From: Paenibacillus sp. CAA11
GTDB lineage: Bacteria > Bacillota > Bacilli > Paenibacillales > Paenibacillaceae
Assembly: GCF_003060825.1 (NCBI RefSeq)
Contig: NZ_CP028922.1
Coordinates: 3,455,001 to 3,519,000 of the forward strand
Direction: 5' to 3'
Length of the DNA: 64,000 nt
In this document: positions 1-8,027 of the stretch, in pieces
Position numbering within the stretch: position 1 is the first letter of the stretch
Layout: the number at the start of each line of letters is the position of its first letter
The notes under the pieces: generated by a model
The model's input: only the letters and a program-made list of their open reading frames with translations
Told to the model about the DNA's origin: nothing
Databases searched by the model: none
Made by a program: the position numbers and the translations under genes

Positions 1-15
1 AAATTATACGAAAGA

Positions 16-882
16 GTGTGCAGCCAGATGGAATATGAGCTCATAACATTTAATCAAAATCTGCCGGTAAAAATTATTCTTCATCCCGTAGACGATACCC
101 GGTTTATCCCGAGACATTGGCATGAAAGCATAGAGATTTCTTACGTACTTTCAGGAAGCATTGAATCCATCTATATCGAAGGGACAAATTATAGATCCGA
201 ACAGGGTGATATCGTTGTGATTAATTCGAACGAGGTTCATTCCTTTTCTGTGAATCCGCAAGAAGAGGGCTCGGCGCTGACGGTCATCATTTCCTACGAG
301 TTCTTAAAGTCCAACTTTCCGGATATGGACCGCTTCACGTTCCAGTGTATCTCAAGAGAGGTGACAGACCAGAACCAGCTCTTAAATATTCAACAACTAC
401 GCGAAAATCTGGACACCCTCGTTACGACCTATCGGAATCGTGAGACAGACCCGCTTGCTCCGATCAAAATTAAAGGGCTAACCCATGAGCTGATTTATGT
501 GCTGCTAAAGAATTTTGCCGTTGAGAAAAAAACTGCAGGGATCATTAAATCCCAGAAACATCTGATCCTGTTAACGGAAATCACGAACTTTATCAAGGAA
601 CAGTACAACCAGCCACTGTCTATTGATTTCATTTCTACCCATTTTGGGTTCAGCTCTGAGTATCTGTGTCGGTTCTTCCGCAAGCATATCGGAATGACGA
701 TTCTTCAGTACATCAACACGATCCGGCTGGAAAAAGCCTACCGTGATCTGGTGACAACAGACCATTCTATTACCCAAATTGCTTATGAGAACGGGTTCCC
801 GAACTTAAAATCATTCAATCGAGTCTTTAAAGGCGTATACCTGGTCACGCCAGACCAATACCGCAAGTCAAAGCGACAATAG
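16..882 (+). CDS. AraC family transcriptional regulator (N-terminal cupin, C-terminal HTH); start possibly outside window
   Basis: The protein has a sugar-sensing cupin arm at about residues 20-95 (RHWHESIEISYVLSG, then the EVHSFSV histidine) and two AraC helix-turn-helix motifs at the C-terminus (ISTHFGFSSEYLCRFFRKH; SITQIAYENGFPNLKSFNRVFK). This is the standard layout of AraC/XylS activators of carbohydrate operons. No stop codon precedes the frame inside the window, so the true start may lie upstream. The candidates visible are GTG at 16 and ATG at 28, neither with a clear ribosome binding site. It resembles the regulator at 51970-52788 in length and HTH wording, so the two are probably paralogues. 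Its target is most likely to the left of the window, because the next gene on the right has its own promoter. The effector is unknown. Confidence 0.9.
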   Translation: MCSQMEYELITFNQNLPVKIILHPVDDTRFIPRHWHESIEISYVLSGSIESIYIEGTNYRSEQGDIVVINSNEVHSFSVNPQEEGSALTVIISYEFLKSNFPDMDRFTFQCISREVTDQNQLLNIQQLRENLDTLVTTYRNRETDPLAPIKIKGLTHELIYVLLKNFAVEKKTAGIIKSQKHLILLTEITNFIKEQYNQPLSIDFISTHFGFSSEYLCRFFRKHIGMTILQYINTIRLEKAYRDLVTTDHSITQIAYENGFPNLKSFNRVFKGVYLVTPDQYRKSKRQ

Positions 883-940
883 ACCTAGAAAAATGTCGAA
901 TGATCAAGAAACGCCTCTATTTTAGCTAAGAATGAACCAT

Positions 941-966
941 ATCCTTAGTAGGATTTTTGCTACAAT
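941..966 (+). promoter_or_regulatory. Extended -10 promoter with overlapping palindrome, upstream of the alpha/beta hydrolase
   Basis: TACAAT at 961-966 is preceded by TG at 958-959, giving an extended -10 element; no good -35 is visible. A perfect palindrome ATCCT-TAGT-AGGAT lies at 941-954, where a repressor or activator could sit. The gene begins 48 bases downstream of the -10. Confidence 0.45.
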
Positions 967-1013
967 AGCAGGGAGAACTCATACATAAGACACATTTTTG
1001 GAGGGGAAGAACC

Positions 1014-1991
1014 TTGTACAAGAAACTATTGATTTCTATGACTGCAGTGCTGGCCTTCGCTGGATTTGCTAATCTGGGAAGCCCCAATCAGGGAGCTTTC
1101 TCACCTGCAGCTGCATCCGCAGCATCGGTTCAAGCAAGCACAAATTCATCGGCTTATGATGATATCAATGAGAAGGTAGACGGCTCCTTAGTCCTTGAAG
1201 GGGATATCGCATTTGCATATCCGGGTTCCAACGGGGTTACGCTGCGCGGATCCATTCGACTGCCTAATTCCTATGAGAAGGGGAAAAAGTATCCTGTAGC
1301 GATTCTGTCCCATGGTGTATTGGGAGATCGGAATCAGCAAGGAATGTTTACCCAGCTTACAGATGCTTTGCAAAAAAAAGGGATGGTCACCGTCCGCTTT
1401 GACTTCGACGGTTATGGCGAAAGTGACGGAGAACTTAAATATAATTCGATCAAATCCGAGAAAGAAGACCTCAGCGCGATCATTGACTACGTAAAAACGC
1501 TCGATTATGTGGATACCAACAGAATTAATCTGGTAGGCTACAGCATGGGCGGAGCGGCAACCAGCTTGGTAGCTGGAGAAAGAGCCAATGAAATCCATAG
1601 TGTGGCACTCTGGTCGGCAGCAGCAATCTTGGTTGATGACGCTGAGAGAGGCAGCCTGCTCGGGGCAACCGTTGATGTGAATAACCTTCCGGATGAAATT
1701 CCGATCTTCGGCGGAGCTTATACGTTCGGCAAGAAATGGTTTGAAGACGCCATTGGCTTGGATATTTACGGTATTGCGCAGAAATATGAAGGCGATGTGC
1801 TGATTGTCCATGGCGATAAAGACCAAGTTGTACCTATGAGCTATTCCAAGAAATATGACAAAGTCTACGGCAAAGGCGCTAAGCTTGTTGTTGTCAAAGG
1901 CGGCGAGCATGTCTACGCAGGTGACGCTTTGGATATGGCTGTAAAGCGGACTGTGAACTTCCTTTACAAAGAGAATAAAGTGAAGAAATAA
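1014..1991 (+). CDS. Secreted alpha/beta hydrolase (esterase/acyl hydrolase)
   Basis: The start is TTG at 1014, behind a strong GGAGGGG ribosome binding site. A signal peptide (KK, hydrophobic stretch, Ala-rich cleavage region near residues 34-38) shows export. The alpha/beta-hydrolase fold is clear: oxyanion region LSHGVLGDR, nucleophile elbow GYSMGG with Ser177, acid Asp270 in HGDKDQVVP and His299 in GGEHVY. The length (325 residues) fits extracellular esterases of the BAAT/serine-aminopeptidase group. The substrate cannot be read from sequence; feruloyl or acetyl esters of plant polymers are possible given the GH genes nearby. It is a single-gene unit between its own promoter and a terminator. 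Confidence 0.88.
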   Translation: MYKKLLISMTAVLAFAGFANLGSPNQGAFSPAAASAASVQASTNSSAYDDINEKVDGSLVLEGDIAFAYPGSNGVTLRGSIRLPNSYEKGKKYPVAILSHGVLGDRNQQGMFTQLTDALQKKGMVTVRFDFDGYGESDGELKYNSIKSEKEDLSAIIDYVKTLDYVDTNRINLVGYSMGGAATSLVAGERANEIHSVALWSAAAILVDDAERGSLLGATVDVNNLPDEIPIFGGAYTFGKKWFEDAIGLDIYGIAQKYEGDVLIVHGDKDQVVPMSYSKKYDKVYGKGAKLVVVKGGEHVYAGDALDMAVKRTVNFLYKENKVKK

Positions 1992-2002
1992 GGTTAGGTA
2001 AT

Positions 2003-2070
2003 ATCCCCTCTGAGTAGCGCTCCATAAAAGCCCCATGGTTCATGGGTGGAGGATGCTCGGAGGGGATTTT
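2003..2070 (+). terminator. Rho-independent terminator after the alpha/beta hydrolase
   Basis: ATCCCCTCTGAG (2003-2014) pairs with CTCGGAGGGGAT (2056-2067), with an inner CCCATG/CATGGG arm, and is followed by TTTTT. Confidence 0.8.
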
Positions 2071-2261
2071 TGCATGCTTTAGATTTTGTTTTCCCATCAA
2101 GGAAATCAAAAATTTTGAACAGTATTATATAGATCATGATTATATCCGATGATATTGGGCTGTTGCATAGTAGGGAACTAATGATATAGGAGGAGATTTT
2201 CCAATTATTTTGCACATGGCCGCTCGATTCATTCGGCACTGGGTGGGGGTAAAAGAATAAA

Positions 2262-2287
2262 CCTTGGAGGGAATTACCCTCACAAGG
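2262..2287 (-). terminator. Terminator hairpin behind the decayed immunity-like gene; copy of the one at 2478-2501
   Basis: CCTTGGAGGG/CCCTCACAAGG forms a stem that, on the minus strand, is followed by a T-rich tract. The flank (about 2226-2288) is recognisably similar to 2441-2502, including ACTGGGTGGG versus ACTGAGTGGG. This points to duplication of a gene-plus-terminator cassette. Confidence 0.55.
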
Positions 2288-2380
2288 CTATTTGTCAAAT
2301 ATCTTTTTGATTCTTTCACGGTCAAAGTCGAGTATCCAATCATTGTATTTTTTATAATTGATTCTAATATCCCCTTGTTT
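2288..2380 (-). pseudogene. C-terminal remnant of a small gene, probably an old immunity gene
   Basis: Thirty open codons end in TAG at 2288. The encoded tail includes NYKKYNDWILDFDRERI followed by KKIFDK, which is protein-like in composition and charge. An in-frame TAA at 2381-2383 and the absence of a start and ribosome binding site show it is broken. It sits directly in front of a terminator that is a copy of the one behind the intact small gene at 2514-2816, so it is most simply the end of a displaced neighbour gene. The family is not recognised. Confidence 0.4.
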
Positions 2381-2477
2381 TTAGCTAATATTATAATATA
2401 GTACGGAAATGTTGAGAGTTAAGTTATATTGAACGTAGCCCCTGAATTATTCAACACTGAGTGGGTAAAAAGAAAGA

Positions 2478-2501
2478 CCTTGAGGATTACTGCCCCCAAG
2501 G
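2478..2501 (-). terminator. Terminator after the putative immunity gene
   Basis: On the minus strand the CCTTGGGGGC...CCTCAAGG hairpin is followed by a T-rich tract (TCTTTCTTTTT). It lies 12 bases beyond the stop of the 100-residue gene. Confidence 0.55.
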
Positions 2502-2513
2502 CCTCTGAAAAGA

Positions 2514-2816
2514 CTAATTTGAATCTCGATAATTCCCTGCCATTTTTTTTACTAACTCATGGATTTGGTCAATATGCCAAATATAATCTGAAAGTTTCAA
2601 GTGCAATTGTAGCAGAGTTTCAACAGTTTCATCTACTGAAAGCGAATCACTATTTTCAAGCTTGGATAAGGTATTCCGGAGTTCAGTAATCATTACTTGG
2701 AAATCTTTCAAATTAGTATGTTGTTCATTTAATTCTTCCTGAGTGATTACCTTCACTCGGCATGAATCATTTATACTGGAAAGGATGTTATATGTCCTGA
2801 ATAATTCGTTTTGCAT
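2514..2816 (-). CDS. Small acidic helical protein, putative immunity protein to the adjacent toxin module
   Basis: This 100-residue protein has a well-placed ribosome binding site (GAAAGGAG, 7 bases before ATG 2816) and its own terminator, which supports it as a real gene. It is acidic and predicted helical throughout (for example ELRNTLSKLENSDSLSVDET and LHLKLSDYIWHIDQIHEL), with no signal peptide or membrane segment. It begins 14 bases after the stop of the HINT-toxin fragment, the usual position of a cognate immunity gene in polymorphic toxin loci. The immunity role is inferred from position only; I do not recognise the family. Confidence 0.65.
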   Translation of the reverse strand: MQNELFRTYNILSSINDSCRVKVITQEELNEQHTNLKDFQVMITELRNTLSKLENSDSLSVDETVETLLQLHLKLSDYIWHIDQIHELVKKMAGNYRDSN

Positions 2817-2830
2817 ATATTCTCTCCTTT

Positions 2831-3793
2831 CTAAGGAATTCTTCGCCCTTCTTTCAACGCCGCTTCTGTATTTTTAGTATTAAACGAGCCGTCCAAATTT
2901 AAAACTGCTTTTACCTTTCCTCGACCATCAAATACTTCGATATGGTCACGATGTAACGTGTCTAAATAATATTGGTCACCTTTCTTCAAGTAACTATTAC
3001 CTGTTTTCCCAGTAACCGTATAGACTGTAGCACCCTTCACCACAGTACTCGTTTTTTGCGATCGATTTTTCAGCGAAGAACCAAAGTCAAGCTTAAAGAA
3101 CTCAGACATATTATTCGCTTTAAGAATCTCACAATTATGCACCCAAACTCCAAGATTAGAAACAAAATACGAGTTAAAATCAGCTACCTCAAAGTTATAA
3201 ACCGTTGCTTCTCGCGGCTCTTTTTCAATCTTATCTATTGCCAGTTTAGAACCGTCACTCGAGACAAGCAAGTCGCCAACTTTCAGATCTTTAACGAACG
3301 TCCATCCCTTGCCATCCAACCAAAACGGATGCTCTCCAGTAACCTCAATGATTTCGTCTCCGATGTCGACATGGTAAATTTCGTTATCCTGTTTTTGGAA
3401 CAGCCCCACGACCTCTTTATACGCGACTGCTCCAGTCTCGTCAGACTTAGCGAGAACCTTGTCCCCTACCTCGATTTCCTCGATAGGTTTCTCCCCTTCG
3501 TCTGTAAGCACCTTCGTTCCTGCAGTAAAACAGTTACATCCCTTTAACGCCTTGCTTGATGATGTACCATTCTTCCCTTTAACAAGACCACCTTGTGGAT
3601 CTAACATTCCCAAATTACCTAAAAAACTTGAATAAACAGTAGGAGTAATGTAAGCACTATAGGCTTCTAATAGATAGGTTCTAGCCCAGTCCGAATTCCC
3701 TTTACTATTTTTGTAAGAGCTAGTTTGAGTCGCTAAATCAAATAGATAATTAAATGTATTGTTATTGTCATTAAAAACAGGCGTATGACATTC
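2831..3793 (-). pseudogene. Orphan polymorphic-toxin C-terminal module: pre-toxin HINT domain plus E3-type RNase-like domain, N-terminus lost
   Basis: The longest stretch with a possible start (TTG at 3613) gives 260 residues. The HINT (autoprotease) fold begins at CFTAGTKV (Cys28), continues through VTGEHPFWL (His95) and ends at VWVHNC (residues 156-161). The last 100 residues are the toxin. YYLDTLHRDHIEVFD (Asp218, His221, Glu226) and a C-terminal KEGRRI resemble the Asp-His-Glu-Arg active site of colicin E3-type 16S rRNases, with one extra residue between His and Glu. The frame stays open upstream to 3793 (about 60 more codons, including SDWARTYLLEAYSAY) and then meets TAA/TGA, with no start or ribosome binding site. 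The delivery part is therefore missing. Such silent tail modules normally serve as recombination donors for full-length toxins. The nuclease class is a moderately confident guess. Confidence 0.75.
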
Positions 3794-3796
3794 TTA

Positions 3797-4335
3797 TCAA
3801 GTAGAAAAACTATTTTTTATTGGTTGTGCAATTTCCCAATTAATCAATTTAATACTATACTTTTGGAGTAATTCATCTGCAGTAATTAATTCGGTTGTAG
3901 TTATATCATCATCCTTTTGAATCATTAGAGCATTAGGAAATAGATTATGAGGTTGTTTATTGTTGAAGTCTCCCATATAATAATCTGCTCTTCCAGATGG
4001 GAAGTAAATTTCTATAGAGTTGTCATTTTTAATAAAGTTAATCTTTCTTTCCCACTAGCTAAGTATTGGTTCCACTTGCGGTACTTACCTCGACCCTCAT
4101 CAGCACGTATACCAACATATTCACATATTAATGTATCTTCTATAACCATTCGTTTCCCATTTAACTCATATTCCAATCGAAATGGAAATTCCCCATATTT
4201 GAGTTTAGGACTCGGTGGGGTATCTTCAGACTGTATTCCAATAAATATAGCTAACCACGGGAACACAAAATAGGAAATAACTATAAGAATTAGAAGCAAG
4301 GGTATTCCGAACACGGCCATAAACTTAAAATTCAT
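3797..4335 (-). pseudogene. Membrane-anchored protein of unknown function, single-base frameshift
   Basis: A clear ATG at 4335 with an upstream AAAGGT site opens a protein with an N-terminal membrane helix (residues 5-33) and a conserved-looking domain (KLKYGEFPFRLEYELNGKRM, EDTLICEYVGIRADEG). This frame stops at 4012. The continuation lies in the next frame, from NDNSIEIYFPSGRADYYMGD through ADELLQKYSIKLINWE to a stop at 3797-3799. Adding one base in the T tract at 4026-4030 (A tract on the coding strand) joins the halves into about 179 residues. The tail ends four bases before the orphan toxin fragment and in the same frame. I recall similar proteins from Bacillota but cannot name the family. 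The frameshift could be real decay or a homopolymer sequencing error. Confidence 0.7.
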
Positions 4336-4514
4336 TTGGTTCTTACCTTTCTAATAGCGATATCACACAAACCCCTAATTTACTTATTTCATATCGGGAA
4401 ATCCTGTTAGTTACTAAATAGGGAAAAAGACCCTTTGTATATTTTCCTAACTATATCTCTAGGGCCATATCGCCCTTTACCTCCCCCCATTGCCTCTCCA
4501 ACCCGCTTTCTACA

Positions 4515-4560
4515 TTGACAAAATTCTATTGACATTGTCATAGTTAAACTCAACTATAGT
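4515..4560 (+). promoter_or_regulatory. Promoter/operator region of the IclR regulator
   Basis: Two TTGACA hexamers (4515-4520 and 4529-4534) precede AT-rich -10 candidates (CATAGT at 4539-4544 and TATAGT at 4555-4560). The first TTGACA and CATAGT are 18 bases apart. An imperfect palindrome CTATTGACA-T-TGTCATAG spans 4526-4543, covering the second TTGACA, and is a plausible autoregulatory operator. Confidence 0.5.
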
Positions 4561-4598
4561 AATGTAGCAAAATATACATATGACTGGGAGGCGCGCTT

Positions 4599-5402
4599 GT
4601 GAGTGAGAAGAAACCTCGATTAATCCAATCCGTGCAGCGGGCGCTTGATATTATCAACTGCTTTGATTCTTTGCATGTTCAATTATCTCTGACCGAAATC
4701 AGTGAGAAGCTTAACTTGAATATTAGTACGGTCTATGGCTTAATTCATACGCTATGTGCTTATTCTTACATGGATAAGAATCCGGAGAACGGGAAATACA
4801 GACTGGGCTTAGAATTCCTGATCAAAGCGAATCTGGTCTCGCAGAGTCTTGATCTCAAGGAAATTGGCCATGCCCATTTAACCGAGCTGACCAAGAAATA
4901 TCATGAAACTTCACATCTATATGTATACCAGCATGAACAAATTTTTTGCGTAGATAAGGTGGAGTCCCCGAACAACTATTTTATTGTCAGCTCCAGAGCG
5001 GGACACAAGCTGCCCATGCACGCTTCCGCTTCCGGCAAAGTATTCTTGGCCCATATGTCCGAAGCAGAGCTGCAGCAATTCTTGAGCAGCTATAGGCTCA
5101 CTTCATTGACAGATAAGACCCTTACGAATGAAGAGAACCTGCTGCGCAACCTGCGGCAGATCAGAGAACAGGGGTATGGAATTGAGGATGAAGAGATTGA
5201 GACGGGCGCTTATAGTATTGCGGCTCCTGTCAAGGATGCAGGAAACAGGATTGTTGGAACCATCAGCGTGGTTGGGTCACTGGCGCGAATCAAAGAGCAG
5301 GAGGAACATATTCTCACGGATCTGCTCTCCGCTGCTGCTTCTATCTCGAATCAATTCGGTTACCAGCCAACGCCCACTTACGAGAAAGAAGCTCGCATTT
5401 AA
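4599..5402 (+). CDS. IclR family transcriptional regulator
   Basis: The start is GTG at 4599 behind GGGAGGCG. Residues 8-65 form the winged HTH (QSVQRALDIINCF, LTEISEKLNLNISTVYGLIH). Residues 80-250 form the IclR effector domain, with the typical LPMHASASGKVFLAHM and GYGIEDEEIETGAYSIAAPV signatures. Length 267 is normal for the family. It converges on the carbamoylase/ABC operon (5441-11838) and shares a bidirectional terminator with it. The operon encodes uptake and hydrolysis of a small amide-like substrate and no other nearby gene encodes a regulator, so it is the likely regulator of that operon. The ligand is unknown. Confidence 0.93.
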   Translation: MSEKKPRLIQSVQRALDIINCFDSLHVQLSLTEISEKLNLNISTVYGLIHTLCAYSYMDKNPENGKYRLGLEFLIKANLVSQSLDLKEIGHAHLTELTKKYHETSHLYVYQHEQIFCVDKVESPNNYFIVSSRAGHKLPMHASASGKVFLAHMSEAELQQFLSSYRLTSLTDKTLTNEENLLRNLRQIREQGYGIEDEEIETGAYSIAAPVKDAGNRIVGTISVVGSLARIKEQEEHILTDLLSAAASISNQFGYQPTPTYEKEARI

Positions 5403-5416
5403 GTGCGAGCTTCTTT
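5386..5416. terminator. Bidirectional terminator between the IclR gene and the ABC/hydrolase operon
   Basis: AAAGAAGCTCGCA pairs perfectly with TGCGAGCTTCTTT around a 5-base loop. The IclR stop codon lies inside the loop. T tracts flank both sides, so it can serve both converging transcripts. Confidence 0.85.
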
Positions 5417-5440
5417 GAATTATAAAATTTAATAGTTGTC

Positions 5441-6682
5441 TCACCGAGTATCCCCTTGAGCCAGCTGCAGCAAGGTATGATAAAGCACCTCGGTACCCTG
5501 TCCGCAATCTGCCTGGGAGCTCCATTCCTTCGGGCTGTGGCTGATTCCTTCCTCGGAACGCACAAAAATCATGCCTACCGGCCACTTCGAGCTGAACTGC
5601 ATTCCGTCATGACCCGCACCGCTTACAAGCTCGGGTAACTGCGAACGTCCAGCCAGCGTTCCAGCCTGAACAATAGCCTCCTTCACTTCCGGAGCACTCG
5701 GCGCTGGAGCGACCCTCTGCAGCAAGCCGATCTCAAGCACTGTCTGGTGCTTCAGACAGGTCTGTTCTGCATACTCACGAATGCGGGATTCCAGTACATC
5801 TCGATCCGCTTCATCAATATCCCGCAAATCAAGGGAGAATTGAACCTGGCTCGGAATGACATTAATTCCGCCAGGCAGCGTATGGAACTTACCTACTGTG
5901 GCAACGGCGTTCGGAAATTTTTTAGTCTCTGCATAGATGAAATTCAGCACTTCCGCCGCTGCCTGCACCGGATCTCTTCTGATATTCATCGGGGTTGCCC
6001 CCGCATGTCCTGCCTGACCTGTGATGGTGAACTGCTGCCACAAGGGCCCCGCTATACCGGTAACTACTCCTACAGGTTCATTGAAGTTTTCAAGCACTTT
6101 GCCCTGTTCAATATGTAGTTCAACATAGGCCTTTACTTGGTCCGGCGCTTTAGCGGCTTCGTGCAGGCGCTCAGGCTCCAGCTTCACCGCCCGCATGGCT
6201 TCTTCTATCGAAATCTGATCTGCATCTCGGTGCTTCAGATCCTCCTGCCGCAGGGTTCCGGCAACGGCACGGCTTCCGATCATGCCGAATCCAAAGCGCG
6301 AGCCCTCCTCATCCGTAAAAGCAATAACCTCTATTGGATGAACCGTCTGAACCTGCTGCTCCTCCATGGATTGCAAAGCCTCTATGGCAGCCAGAACGCC
6401 CAAGGCTCCATCGAACTTCCCGCCATCCGGCACGGTATCAATATGCGAGCCTGTAAGGACAACAGAAGCCTGCGGATCCGTCCCCTCTCGGCGCCCGATC
6501 AGGTTGCCGGCTGCATCCTCATGCACGGAAAGTCCGGCTTCGCTCATATAGCGTGCGACTAGGCTCTTAGCCTGCCGCTCCTCTTCCGTGAACGAATAGC
6601 GGGTCACGCCTCCGCTCTCCTGAGCGCCAATCTCGCCTAATTCCATGAGCCTGTCCCAGAGGCGCTCTGCATTAATCACCAT
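5441..6682 (-). CDS. M20 family amidohydrolase (N-carbamoyl-L-amino acid hydrolase / allantoate amidohydrolase type)
   Basis: This is a zinc-dependent N-carbamoyl amidohydrolase. The start is taken at ATG 6682 (MVINAERLWD), where the family normally begins; the frame is also open upstream inside the preceding gene. Metal-binding motifs are GSHIDTVPDGGKFDGALG (His, then shared Asp), DEEGSRFG (Glu), the LHIEQG histidine and SGAGHDGMQ near the end. The length of 413 residues matches HyuC/AmaB/AllC enzymes. It overlaps the ATC-hydrolase gene by 11 bases, so the two are co-translated. In Pseudomonas, L-ATC hydrolase makes N-carbamoyl-L-cysteine and an M20 enzyme of this family releases L-cysteine. 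The pairing here suggests the same two steps. The alternative substrates N-carbamoyl amino acids, allantoate or ureidoglycolate cannot be excluded from sequence. Confidence 0.88.
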   Translation of the reverse strand: MVINAERLWDRLMELGEIGAQESGGVTRYSFTEEERQAKSLVARYMSEAGLSVHEDAAGNLIGRREGTDPQASVVLTGSHIDTVPDGGKFDGALGVLAAIEALQSMEEQQVQTVHPIEVIAFTDEEGSRFGFGMIGSRAVAGTLRQEDLKHRDADQISIEEAMRAVKLEPERLHEAAKAPDQVKAYVELHIEQGKVLENFNEPVGVVTGIAGPLWQQFTITGQAGHAGATPMNIRRDPVQAAAEVLNFIYAETKKFPNAVATVGKFHTLPGGINVIPSQVQFSLDLRDIDEADRDVLESRIREYAEQTCLKHQTVLEIGLLQRVAPAPSAPEVKEAIVQAGTLAGRSQLPELVSGAGHDGMQFSSKWPVGMIFVRSEEGISHSPKEWSSQADCGQGTEVLYHTLLQLAQGDTR

Positions 6683-7259
6683 TAGGCTCGTCTCCGGCGC
6701 TTTCCTGCTGTGGGCTGCTTCCATCCTCAGCTTCTTCTTTCATTTTAAAGCGGAAATGGCAGTGCCCATCCTTCACCAAATACTTATCATGCTCGACTTC
6801 AAAGTTGGCATTATAGCCCCGGGCAATGGCCGGATCGATCATTTGACAATACAGAATTCCGTACTCTTCCATGCCATCCTTCTTCCACTGGTCACCGAAG
6901 GCGCAGCGCGTGAAATTCTGCTCAATTTCTAACGGATGGTATTCCGTAACATATTCAAACAGGTCGCTCCTCCCCATATCGTAATTCGGCAAATAGCTGT
7001 GAATATCGTTCGGCTGTCCAACTGCTGCGGCACGGCGGGCGATATCCCGTCCTCTTTCCTCGCCAAAAGTGCGAACACCCTCGCGGATAGCGTCTTGTCC
7101 CGCTTCCCCAAAGCGGTCGACCACCGCCTTGGACAAGTGAGCAAATAATTTGGCCATAATTGTATATGGCTCAACCGGCTCCAGACTCTCGTCATGATTT
7201 AGCTTTTGCTTGGCTTCCTTCTCGGCTTGATTCTGGTTCTGTTGCTGTCCCTGTCCCAT
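6672..7259 (-). CDS. L-2-amino-thiazoline-4-carboxylic acid (ATC) hydrolase family protein
   Basis: The 195-residue protein starts at ATG 7259 behind GGGGAGGC. Its body carries features I associate with the ATC-hydrolase family: HLSKAVVDRFGEAGQDAIREG near the N-terminus, a central FTRCAFGDQWKKDG, YCQMIDPAIARGYN, and a C-terminal KDGHCHFRF. The conserved Cys and His residues are candidates for catalysis. The hydrophilic Gln/Lys-rich first 25 residues are not conserved-looking. It lies between the ATP-binding protein gene and the M20 amidohydrolase, overlapping the latter. The predicted reaction is ring opening of a thiazoline-type heterocycle to an N-carbamoyl amino acid. Family assignment is fairly sure; the actual substrate is inference. 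Confidence 0.8.
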   Translation of the reverse strand: MGQGQQQNQNQAEKEAKQKLNHDESLEPVEPYTIMAKLFAHLSKAVVDRFGEAGQDAIREGVRTFGEERGRDIARRAAAVGQPNDIHSYLPNYDMGRSDLFEYVTEYHPLEIEQNFTRCAFGDQWKKDGMEEYGILYCQMIDPAIARGYNANFEVEHDKYLVKDGHCHFRFKMKEEAEDGSSPQQESAGDEPNGD

Positions 7260-7289
7260 GTTAGCTGCCTCCCCAATGATTTGCTTATT

Positions 7290-8027
7290 CTACTGGCTGA
7301 TCCCCAAATAAATGGATTTCACCACATCGTTGTCTCTCAACTCCTCGGCAGTTCCTTGTACGACGATACTGCCTGTCTCCATCACGTAGCCGCGGGTAGC
7401 AACCGCCAGAGCCATCTTGGCATTTTGTTCAACCAGAAGCACTGACACGCCTTCCTTGTTAATTTGCCGAATGGCTGTAAATATCTCCTTCACGATGAGA
7501 GGAGCCAGTCCCATGGACGGCTCATCCAGCAGCAGCAGCTTAGGCCTAGCCATAAGTGCCCGCGCAATCGCCAGCATCTGCTGTTCGCCCCCGCTCATAG
7601 TGCCTGCCAATTGTTTCTTTCGCTCTTCTAAGCGCGGGAACAATTGATACATTTTGCGAATATCTTCAGCAATCACTGCTTTATCGCGGCGAACATAAGC
7701 GCCGAGCTTCAGATTCTCCAGCACGGTCAGATCGGGGAAGATCCCTCTTCCTTCAGGAACTTGGGAAATCCCAAGTTCTACAATACGATGGGGCGCAAGC
7801 TTAGTAATGTCTGCGCCCTCGAACTGAATTCTCCCCTGGATATGCCCGCTAAGTCCTGAAATACTGCGAAGAGTAGAGGTTTTCCCCGAGCCGTTCGTTC
7901 CGATCAGCGCAACGATCTCACCCGAATATACATCCAGGCTCAACTGCTTTACCGCCTGAATCACACCATAGCTGACCAATAGCTCCTGAAGCTCAAGGAT
8001 CTTCTGCTTCTTAAGAACATCTGTCAC
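7290..8027 (-). CDS. livF: Branched-chain amino acid-type ABC transporter ATP-binding protein LivF
   Basis: This is an ABC ATPase of the LivF class. It has Walker A IGTNGSGKTST (residues about 42-52), the Q-loop region with SQVPEGRGIFPDLTVLENL typical of LivF, signature MSGGEQQMLAIARAL, Walker B LLLLDEPSMGLAP and the H-loop replaced by VEQNAKMAL as usual in LivF. Length 245 is normal. The start is GTG at 8027, overlapping the livG stop by four bases (GTGA). It energises the LivHM channel together with LivG. Given the hydrolase genes in the same transcript, the cargo is more likely an amide or heterocyclic amino acid than leucine. Confidence 0.93.
   Translation of the reverse strand: MTDVLKKQKILELQELLVSYGVIQAVKQLSLDVYSGEIVALIGTNGSGKTSTLRSISGLSGHIQGRIQFEGADITKLAPHRIVELGISQVPEGRGIFPDLTVLENLKLGAYVRRDKAVIAEDIRKMYQLFPRLEERKKQLAGTMSGGEQQMLAIARALMARPKLLLLDEPSMGLAPLIVKEIFTAIRQINKEGVSVLLVEQNAKMALAVATRGYVMETGSIVVQGTAEELRDNDVVKSIYLGISQ

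Noticed and set aside
1188-2036. Long minus-strand open frame (282 codons) opposite the secreted hydrolase gene
   Set aside because: It is antisense to a gene with signal peptide, complete catalytic triad and ribosome binding site; the antisense product has no domain-like features.
2429-2689. Plus-strand open frame of 86 codons
   Set aside because: It is antisense to the small putative immunity gene and its terminator, which have a proper ribosome binding site and hairpin.
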